Below are positions 6,338-11,114 of a stretch of DNA of 11,114 bases, in pieces; position 1 is the stretch's first letter; each line of letters begins with the position of its first letter. The translations under genes and the position numbers were made by a program. The DNA comes from Thermoleophilia bacterium (GTDB lineage Bacteria; Actinomycetota; Thermoleophilia; Gaiellales; Gaiellaceae): the NCBI GenBank assembly GCA_014534155.1, contig JACVSB010000035.1, positions 1-11,114 of the forward strand, in the 5' to 3' direction. The notes under the pieces were generated by a model. It did no database searches. It was not told the DNA's origin and was given only the letters and a program-made list of their open reading frames with translations.

Positions 6338-6395
6338 GTGAGATCCAGGGCGGCGCCGCAGTAGGATCGCAGAGGACGCAGCGAGAGCGAGGAGG
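6338..6395 (+). promoter_or_regulatory. Putative promoter and RBS of the cupin gene
   Basis: TAGGAT (6362-6367) fits a TANNNT -10 element. Eighteen bases upstream, GTGAGA (6338-6343) matches four of six positions of TTGACA. AGGAGG (6390-6395) is a full-strength ribosome binding site five bases before the ATG at 6401. The 125-base divergent gap (6276-6400) must also hold the promoter of the GT-C gene, but none could be named with confidence. Confidence 0.4.
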
Positions 6396-6400
6396 TCAGG

Positions 6401-6763
6401 ATGGCCGGGATACAAGCCCGCGATTTTGATGCACCGGACGAGACGCGCACGCCTCCGAAGACCAGGGTCGACGTCGTCAAGCTCGGTGATGCGACTGCGG
6501 CCCGGTTCACCATGGAGCCGGGCTGGAGGTGGTCGGAGTGCGTGAAGCCGGTGGCGGGGACGGAGAGCTGCCAGCTTCGGCACATCGGCGTCGTGCACTC
6601 CGGGCGGCTCGGGGTGCACCACGAGGACGGTACCGAGGGAGAGGTCGGACCCGGCGAGGCGTACGTGATCGAGCCGGGCCACGACGCGTGGGTCGTGGGC
6701 GACGAGCAGTTCGTCGGCTTCGAGTTCGAGTCGCGCTCGGCCGAGCAGTACGCGCGCGGCTAG
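6401..6763 (+). CDS. Small single-domain cupin protein
   Basis: The 120-residue soluble protein is one conserved beta-barrel. Residues 39-48 (EPGWRWSECV) lead into the first cupin region, ESCQLRHIGVVHSGRLGV (55-72). The second cupin motif is clear: GEAYVIEPGHDAWVVGDE (85-102), with PGH at 92-94. In the first motif the usual HxH...E metal ligands are not there; aligning on the VHSG turn puts E55, C57 and H61 near those positions, with H94 as the motif 2 ligand, so a changed metal site is possible. Function is unknown: cupins of this size include sugar isomerases, dioxygenases and regulatory binding proteins, and nothing here decides between them. The ATG is fixed by AGGAGG five bases upstream. 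It stands alone, divergent from the GT-C gene and convergent with the anti-sigma gene. Confidence 0.85.
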   Translation: MAGIQARDFDAPDETRTPPKTRVDVVKLGDATAARFTMEPGWRWSECVKPVAGTESCQLRHIGVVHSGRLGVHHEDGTEGEVGPGEAYVIEPGHDAWVVGDEQFVGFEFESRSAEQYARG

Positions 6764-6772
6764 CCCGTAGGG

Positions 6773-6805
6773 TCGGGCCGCTCACGCGCCGCGTGCGCGG
6801 CCCGA
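6773..6805. terminator. Hairpin between convergent cupin and anti-sigma genes
   Basis: TCGGGCCGC (6773-6781) pairs with GCGGCCCGA (6797-6805), and CACGC (6783-6787) with GCGTG (6791-6795) around a GCC loop: a 14-bp stem with one T/C mismatch. It lies 9 bases past the cupin stop and about 22 past the anti-sigma stop, where a shared terminator is expected. No T-tract follows on either strand, so it would be of the U-less type. Confidence 0.6.
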
Positions 6806-6827
6806 GAAGATCGCGGCGCCCGTTCGG

Positions 6828-7265
6828 TTACGGGCAGGGACCGGGCGTGTCGCCCTTGTGATCGCGCAGGTGCTGCGCTGCCGAATCCGGCGAGACCGAG
6901 AGCGTGACCGCCTTCTTCCCCTGGCGGTGACAGATCACGACCTTCTCGCCGTACTGGCTCTCCGCCGCCGTGGTGTCGGTCTCGGGTGGGCTCTTCTCCC
7001 CGGAGATCGTCGCCTTGACCGCGCCGGCCCCGCCCTTGACCGCGGATGCCGCCTGCCCGAGACCGCCGAAGGCAGCAAGCGCGACGAGCATCGCCGCCGT
7101 CATGGCGCCGGCAAGCGCGACCCGCGCGCCGCGCCAGCGAGCATCCCTCTCGTGCTCGACCCGGTGCACGATCTCGTCCACGAGGTCGGCGCTCGGCATC
7201 GGCCGATACGCACGGAGCTCGCCCTCGATTCCGTCTCGATCTCGTCTTCTCCACGGCACGTTCAC
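6828..7265 (-). CDS. Single-pass membrane anti-sigma factor with extracytoplasmic Cys/His motif
   Basis: The 145-residue protein is the likely regulator of the ECF sigma factor encoded directly upstream. Residues 1-47 are charged and cytoplasmic, with a helix around PSADLVDEIVHRVEHERDAR (24-43) that could bind sigma; they hold no cysteine and no HxxxCxxC zinc motif. Residues 48-69 form one transmembrane helix. The outside part has a linker (70-105) and a small domain, KVVICHRQGKKAVTLSVS (108-125) followed by AAQHLRDHKGDTPGPC (129-144). The pattern ICH...TLSVS...HL..H.GD..GPC resembles a motif I associate with diverse secreted bacterial proteins; C112 and C144 could form a disulfide and H113, H132, H136 could bind a metal. 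The GTG start overlaps the sigma stop as GTGA and is preceded by AGGAGGGAG, so it is coupled but also efficiently started. The anti-sigma call comes mostly from position and topology. Confidence 0.78.
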   Translation of the reverse strand: MNVPWRRRDRDGIEGELRAYRPMPSADLVDEIVHRVEHERDARWRGARVALAGAMTAAMLVALAAFGGLGQAASAVKGGAGAVKATISGEKSPPETDTTAAESQYGEKVVICHRQGKKAVTLSVSPDSAAQHLRDHKGDTPGPCP

Positions 7266-7849
7266 GGCGCTCCCTCCTGCCCGGCGGTGTCGACCTTCTT
7301 GACAGGAGTACCGTCGCCAGCCGGGTTTTTCTTACGCGCGGGCTCGGACCTCTCCGCTGGGCCGCCGCCGCGCTCCTCGTCGAGGAGCTCCGCGAGACGC
7401 GCGCGCGCGCGGTGGAGCGCGACGTCGACCGCTCCCCGCTCCATGCCCAGGAGCGCCGCGGCCCGGCGCGTCGAGAGGTCCGCGCCGTAGCGCAGGGCGA
7501 CGAGCTCGCGGTCGCGTTCGCTGAGGCGCGCGAGCGCGGACGCGAGCGTGAGACGCCGCACGACGTCGTCCTCGACGTCCTGGAGGTCGCGCCCCTCGAC
7601 GGGCTCCTCCGCGACCGGGCCCCGCCGCGCGAAATGGTCGGCGATGCAGCGCCGTGCGATCCCGATCAACCACGCGGTCGGCTCCGCCTTCCGCGGGTCG
7701 TACCGGTCGCGGTAGCGAAGGGCGCGCTCGAATGTCTCGCTCGTCACGTCTTCGGCGTCCGGCCCTTCGCCGATTCGATACGCGACGTACGCGTAGACAC
7801 GGCGGATCAGGCGCTCGGGATCGCTGAGCGGGTCGCGCACCGCTCTCAT
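7262..7849 (-). CDS. ECF-type RNA polymerase sigma factor
   Basis: The 195-residue protein has the two-domain ECF layout. Region 2 (about 11-76) includes GEGPDAEDVTSETFERALR (27-45), the typical D-AED-VT-TF core-binding and -10-recognition helix, then AWLIGIARRCIADHFARR (59-76). A linker (77-100) leads to region 4 (about 101-157): LARLSERDRELVALRYGADL and the helix-turn-helix STRRAAALLGMERGAVDVAL (126-145), then HRARARL (146-152). No region 1 or 3 is present. A 38-residue Lys/Pro/Gly-rich tail (158-195), probably disordered, extends beyond region 4. The ATG at 7849 overlaps the stop of the ligase gene as ATGA and has GGAG upstream; the frame stays open far upstream but that part is antisense-frame noise inside other genes. 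Expected to be held by the anti-sigma protein encoded next and released by an envelope signal. Its target promoters cannot be told from this window. Confidence 0.93.
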   Translation of the reverse strand: MRAVRDPLSDPERLIRRVYAYVAYRIGEGPDAEDVTSETFERALRYRDRYDPRKAEPTAWLIGIARRCIADHFARRGPVAEEPVEGRDLQDVEDDVVRRLTLASALARLSERDRELVALRYGADLSTRRAAALLGMERGAVDVALHRARARLAELLDEERGGGPAERSEPARKKNPAGDGTPVKKVDTAGQEGAP

Positions 7850-9795
7850 GGCCCCGCTCCGGCGAGCCCGGCCTCGGCGAGCTCGGGGCTTCGCGGGTTC
7901 AGCCGAAGCGCCCGCGCCGCCGCCTCTCGCCGTTCCTTGCCCTTGCTTGCGAGCGCGAGGTGGAACCAGAGCTCCCAGGAGGACGAGTCCTTGTCCAGCG
8001 CGCGCCTGAACGCCGCTCGCGCCGCACGGCGGTCGCCGCGACTCAGCTCTGCTTCCCCGAGGAGCTGCCACGGCTCCGGCGACCAGGGGGCCCACCGCGT
8101 CGCCTCTCTCGCGTCGGACGCTGCGTCGCCCGCGCGGTCGGCTGCAAGGGCGGCGCCGGCCGAGGAGAGGGCAGCGTTGCCGATGAGACCGACGAACGCT
8201 GCCGCCGCGGCCGCGAGGACGACGACCAGCAGGACGCCACGGAACGCGCCGGAAACCCGGACGCTCTGCTCTCGCTCCCCCGAGAGGAGGAGCAGCCCGC
8301 CCGCGCAGAGGAGCGCGGGCACGGTGACGGCGGGCATCTCCCAGTCCCAGTCGACGGCGGCGTGCGCGAGGAACGCCGCGTACGCGGCGAGCGCCGTGGC
8401 GGCCAGTGGATGCGCCCGCGCGCGGACGGCGGCGGCGACGGGCAGCGCGAGCGCAACGGCGAGCAGCGCGAGCCCCGCCGCCCCGAGCTCGCCGAGCGTC
8501 TCCAGGTACAGGTTGTGTGCGTCGCGGACCTTGAGCGGAATCTGCCGCTCGCGCAGCCACGACGCCTCGTACGTCCCTGCGCCGCGACCGAGCCAGCGGT
8601 CGCGCTCGAAATCGTGCCATGCGACCCGCCAGAGGTCTCCGCGCCACGTTCCCGAGAGCCGAAAGAGGCGGGCGTTCAGGTTCTTCGGAGCCGGCGAGGG
8701 GGAAGCCTCGAAACCCGCCTGCACCCTGTCGAAGAGCGCGGACGGGGAGCCGTAGTGGACGAAGGTCGCGACGCTGCCGGCTACGACGACCCCGACGAGC
8801 GCGGCTGAGAAGACCGCTCGCACCGGTCTTCCCACGCGGACTGTCCGTTCCGCCCGAACGAAGGCGGCCGTCGCGGCGACGCTCGCGGCCGCGAGCGCGA
8901 CGAGGACGAGCGCGAGCCGCCCTCCTTCCCCCGCGGCGTCCTCCAGCGAGGAGCCGAGGCGCGTGAGCGCCGGGGACCGGGATGCGGCCAGCACCGCGAG
9001 TGCCGGCCACGGAGCCACGACGAGGAGCGAGGCCACGAGCTGGAGCCGTCGGGGGTCGAGGGCGACCGCGGCGAGAAGGCCGACGAGAAGCGCGAGCCAG
9101 GCTCCGCGACTGAAGGTGAAGTAGGCCGTGGGAGCGAGGACGACCAGGGACGCCGCCGGAAGCGCGCGCGCGATCGTCCCTCCGTTCCGCGCGGCGAGAC
9201 CGACGGCGAGCAGCGCTCCGAGCGCTGCGAAGAGCCCGAGCGCGTTCCAGTACCCGAGCGGTTCCTCGAGGCGGTAGGCGCTGAACGAGTCGAACGCCCA
9301 CGGCCTCCCCGGCAAGAGGCGCGTGACGAGCGCGTAGAGGGAGACGAGGGTGATTCCTGCCCACACTCCCGTGAGGAGCGGCCGGACACCGCCCGCTCGC
9401 ACGACGAGGAGGGCCGCGAGGAGCGCCGCGGCGTATGCAAGCGCCCGCTCCCCCTCGGCGACCGCGGTACCGGGGCTCGGCGACCATGCCGCCGAGGCGA
9501 GGACCCAGGCGAGAAACGCGGTCAAGGCTGCGAGCGAGGCGACCGCGGTCCGTCCGAGCCGGAGCGAGGAGCGCAGGAAGAGAGCCGAGGCCGAAAGCCA
9601 GAGGAAGAGCAGCGCGCTCCAGCTCCAGGCCGTGGGGAAGTAGCCCCCGTCCGCCGCCGCGAGCGCGATCACGGAGATCGCGCCAAGGAGCGTGCTGACG
9701 GCGTTCTCGATCGTCGCCTCGCGAACCTGCTGCTCGCGCTCGGGCACGCTCGCTTCCTGCACGCCCGCCTCCGCCTTTCCGGAGACGGCTGCCAT
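7846..9795 (-). CDS. O-antigen ligase/polymerase-like membrane protein with C-terminal TPR-like tail
   Basis: The 649-residue protein would join or polymerise lipid-linked glycans on the outer face of the membrane. A short charged N-terminus (1-29) precedes about twelve hydrophobic segments between 30 and 545. Family landmarks of the Wzy_C/O-antigen ligase fold (PF04932) are TAYFTFSRGAWLALL (223-237) with the S-R-G turn at 229-231, and, in the large outside loop, LGRGAGTYEASW (402-413) and RDAHNLYLETLGELG (424-438), where H427 corresponds to the histidine conserved in WaaL-type ligases. AAVDWDWEMPAV (479-490) follows. Residues about 545-643 leave the membrane and form TPR-like helices (APWSPEPWQLLGEAELSRGD, then RAAFRRALDKD, then LRLNPRSPELAE). 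The ATG at 9795 shares its A with the TAA stop of the upstream glycosyltransferase (TAATG), so re-initiation is likely; the sigma gene overlaps its own end by 4 bases. Confidence 0.9.
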   Translation of the reverse strand: MAAVSGKAEAGVQEASVPEREQQVREATIENAVSTLLGAISVIALAAADGGYFPTAWSWSALLFLWLSASALFLRSSLRLGRTAVASLAALTAFLAWVLASAAWSPSPGTAVAEGERALAYAAALLAALLVVRAGGVRPLLTGVWAGITLVSLYALVTRLLPGRPWAFDSFSAYRLEEPLGYWNALGLFAALGALLAVGLAARNGGTIARALPAASLVVLAPTAYFTFSRGAWLALLVGLLAAVALDPRRLQLVASLLVVAPWPALAVLAASRSPALTRLGSSLEDAAGEGGRLALVLVALAAASVAATAAFVRAERTVRVGRPVRAVFSAALVGVVVAGSVATFVHYGSPSALFDRVQAGFEASPSPAPKNLNARLFRLSGTWRGDLWRVAWHDFERDRWLGRGAGTYEASWLRERQIPLKVRDAHNLYLETLGELGAAGLALLAVALALPVAAAVRARAHPLAATALAAYAAFLAHAAVDWDWEMPAVTVPALLCAGGLLLLSGEREQSVRVSGAFRGVLLVVVLAAAAAAFVGLIGNAALSSAGAALAADRAGDAASDAREATRWAPWSPEPWQLLGEAELSRGDRRAARAAFRRALDKDSSSWELWFHLALASKGKERREAAARALRLNPRSPELAEAGLAGAGP

Positions 9796-10610
9796 TACCG
9801 CGACGGCGCGAGCCGGCGGGGCGCGGCCGGCGGTCGCGCGGAACGCGAGCGAGACCGCGCTCGCAGGTAGAACCTGCCAGCCGCATAGACGTGCATGAGC
9901 GTCCGCGTGTTGAGGCCGAAGCTCGAGCGAACCCATTCGTGCACGACGACCGCGGACGGGACGTACCGCACCTCCCAGCCTGCAACGGCCGCGCGATGGC
10001 ACCAGTCGACGTCCTCGAAGCCGAACGCGCTGTCCTCGCTGAAGCCGCCGACCTCGTCCGCCGCACGCCTGCGCATGGCGAAGCACGCTCCCACGATCCA
10101 GTCGACGACGCGCTCGTCGTCGTGATCCCATTCAGCGAGGAGATGCGATCGCACGGCTCGGCTGTTCCGCGCGCGCTCTCCCGGAATGCGGCGAAGGACG
10201 AGGCTGGCGAGCGTATAGAAGCGGCGCGCCGAGAACTGGAGCGTGCCGTCGGGACCGACGAGCTTTCCGCCTGCTGCGCCGAGGCGTGGATACCGCGAGA
10301 AGGCGCCGACGAGGGCGTCCAGCGCGCCGGGCTGGACCCGCGTGTCCGTATCGAGGAAGAGGACGATCTCCCCTCCCGCCGCGGCGAGACCACGGTTTCG
10401 CATGAGGCCGACACCGAACCGGTCGACCTCGATCCAGCGGACGCCGGGAGCGGCCGCCTCGATGCGCCGGCGGACATCGGGGGACGTGGGCGTCGTGACG
10501 ACGACGAGCTCCGGTCGCTCCTGCGCGGCCTGGCGCGCGAGCAGCCTGGAGCAGCTCTCGAGGTCGCCGTCGCGGCCGCCGTTGATGAGGACGACAGAGA
10601 GAGCGGTCAC
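9795..10610 (-). CDS. Family 2 glycosyltransferase (rhamnosyltransferase-like)
   Basis: The 271-residue GT-A-fold enzyme probably adds one sugar to a growing cell-surface glycan on the cytoplasmic side. It opens with TALSVVLINGG (2-12), has the nucleotide/metal site as VLFLDTDTRV (83-92) with D87-T-D89, and the acceptor-side segment DWIVGACFAMRR (170-181) followed by GFEDVDWCHRAAVAGWEVRY (197-216), in which the ED pair (199-200) holds the expected catalytic base. These are typical of WbbL-like rhamnosyltransferases, but the sugar is not certain. Residues 227-250 form an amphipathic helical end and 251-271 a basic, disordered tail, with no clear transmembrane helix. The GTG at 10610 overlaps the TGA of the upstream glycosyltransferase as GTGA. 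The start is chosen because the fold's first strand begins at residue 3. Confidence 0.92.
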   Translation of the reverse strand: MTALSVVLINGGRDGDLESCSRLLARQAAQERPELVVVTTPTSPDVRRRIEAAAPGVRWIEVDRFGVGLMRNRGLAAAGGEIVLFLDTDTRVQPGALDALVGAFSRYPRLGAAGGKLVGPDGTLQFSARRFYTLASLVLRRIPGERARNSRAVRSHLLAEWDHDDERVVDWIVGACFAMRRRAADEVGGFSEDSAFGFEDVDWCHRAAVAGWEVRYVPSAVVVHEWVRSSFGLNTRTLMHVYAAGRFYLRARSRSRSARPPAAPRRLAPSR

Positions 10611-11114
10611 GCGATCGCCGTCAGCGCTTCCTCGATCCGGGCGAAGCGGCGCTGCCACGTGTGCGCCTCGACGAGCTTCTGCCGGGCCGCCTGCAGCTCG
10701 GGCCGGTCCTCGGCGAGCGCCCGCTCGACCGCCTCGACGAAGGCGGCGGGATCGCTGTCCGCGAAGTAGACCTCGTCTCCGAACTGGTCCGGCGAGAGGA
10801 TCCGCGTCGTCACGACGGGCCGTCCGGCCGCGAGGTACTGGTAGACCTTGCCCGGGCTCGCCCCTTCGATGAACCGCGTCTGGCGGAAGGGGATCATGCA
10901 GACGTCCGCCGCGGCCAGGAACTCGGGCAGCCGGTCGTACTCGATGACTCCGAGGTAGTGGACGTTCTCGCATGCGGCGAGCGCCGAGAGGTCCGTGCGA
11001 AGCGGGCCCGCGAGCGCGATCGTCCACTCCGGCCGCAGCTCCGCCACCCCGCGGAGAAGCTCGGTGTCGAGCCAGAACTCGAGCGTCCCCGTCATGAGGA
11101 GGATCGGGCGGGGA
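10607..11114 (-). CDS. GT-B-fold (family 4-like) glycosyltransferase, C-terminal part (truncated by window edge)
   Basis: The frame is open to the right edge, so only the last 168 residues are visible; an ATG at 11095 is internal, since the codons before it (PRPILL) fit the first strand of the nucleotide-binding domain. Visible elements of a Glycos_transf_1 C-terminal domain: WTIALAGP and NVHYLGVI strands, the LPEFLAAADVCMIPF segment, and the donor-binding stretch SPGKVYQYLAAGRPVVTT (coded about 10805-10858). The second glutamate of the common EX7E motif is a glutamine here (YQY in place of FEY). The protein ends with a helix (RRFARIEEALTAIA). Expected to be a cytoplasmic or membrane-peripheral transferase acting in the same glycan pathway as the next two genes. 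It is the first visible gene of the operon; its start and promoter lie outside. Confidence 0.88.
   Translation of the reverse strand, partial: PRPILLMTGTLEFWLDTELLRGVAELRPEWTIALAGPLRTDLSALAACENVHYLGVIEYDRLPEFLAAADVCMIPFRQTRFIEGASPGKVYQYLAAGRPVVTTRILSPDQFGDEVYFADSDPAAFVEAVERALAEDRPELQAARQKLVEAHTWQRRFARIEEALTAIA

Noticed and set aside
4308..6341. 677-codon open frame on the plus strand
   Set aside because: It is antisense to the GT-C gene; the product is a low-complexity Arg/Glu/Gly string with no hydrophobic core, as expected from a third-position GC shadow of a membrane protein gene.
6828..7265. Zinc-type (ZAS/zf-HC2) anti-sigma factor
   Set aside because: The cytoplasmic part has no cysteines and thus no HxxxCxxC motif.
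7046..8755. 569-codon plus-strand frame
   Set aside because: Antisense to the anti-sigma, sigma and ligase genes, with Arg/Ala/Ser-rich composition and no domain.
7850..10477. Sigma-factor frame stays open for more than 2.6 kb upstream, suggesting a giant fusion protein
   Set aside because: The upstream part lies in the wrong frame of the ligase and glycosyltransferase genes and is Arg/Ser-rich noise; the ATG at 7849 with ATGA overlap and a nearby GGAG is the natural start.
1..11114. CRISPR arrays, tRNA/rRNA genes, insertion sequences, toxin-antitoxin or phage-defence genes
   Set aside because: No direct-repeat arrays, cloverleaf-like sequences, transposases, terminal inverted repeats or defence-type domains were seen when reading both strands by eye.

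Overview
The window is very GC-rich (roughly 70% by eye), with strong G/C wobble bias, GTG starts, 4-base start/stop overlaps and starts lacking Shine-Dalgarno sequences. Together with an Rpf-like secreted transglycosylase, a two-domain ECF sigma factor with a membrane anti-sigma partner, and an O-antigen-ligase-like protein carrying a C-terminal TPR-like tail, this suggests a high-GC actinobacterium, most plausibly of the Thermoleophilia/Gaiellales type. That placement is inference. No rRNA, tRNA, CRISPR array, insertion sequence, phage gene or attachment site was seen.

Left part (1-2400): a truncated HAD-family phosphatase (minus) is divergent from a uracil-DNA glycosylase with four cysteines placed to bind an iron-sulfur cluster (plus). 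A GC-rich, hairpin-dense leader then precedes a secreted Rpf/lysozyme-like transglycosylase (plus). A strong bidirectional intrinsic terminator separates that gene from a convergent membrane-anchored BON-domain protein (minus), whose upstream region carries a sigma-B-type promoter (GTTT-N15-GGGTAT).

Middle part (2400-6800): an LPG-synthase-TM/flippase-like membrane protein and a DPM1-like family 2 glycosyltransferase are one base apart on the plus strand, a two-gene version of the arrangement fused in archaeal AglD. They converge, with a 9-base gap, on a large multi-spanning GT-C-type glycosyltransferase (minus). These three could together form a polyprenyl-phosphate-sugar route: sugar charged on lipid, presented outside, then transferred by the GT-C enzyme. 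Divergent from the GT-C gene is a small cupin protein with its own promoter and ribosome binding site.

Right part (6828-11114, all minus): a tightly packed five-gene operon, reading from the right edge: GT-B (family 4-like) glycosyltransferase (its 5' end lies outside the window), family 2 glycosyltransferase, O-antigen ligase/polymerase with TPR-like tail, ECF sigma factor, and single-pass anti-sigma protein. Junctions are GTGA, TAATG, ATGA and GTGA, so translation is probably coupled along the whole chain. The unusual point is that a surface-polysaccharide operon ends directly in its own sigma/anti-sigma pair, and the anti-sigma protein displays a small Cys/His motif domain outside the cell in place of a recognisable zinc-type cytoplasmic anti-sigma motif. 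This is the best candidate here for an undescribed system: envelope glycan synthesis wired to an envelope-sensing sigma switch.
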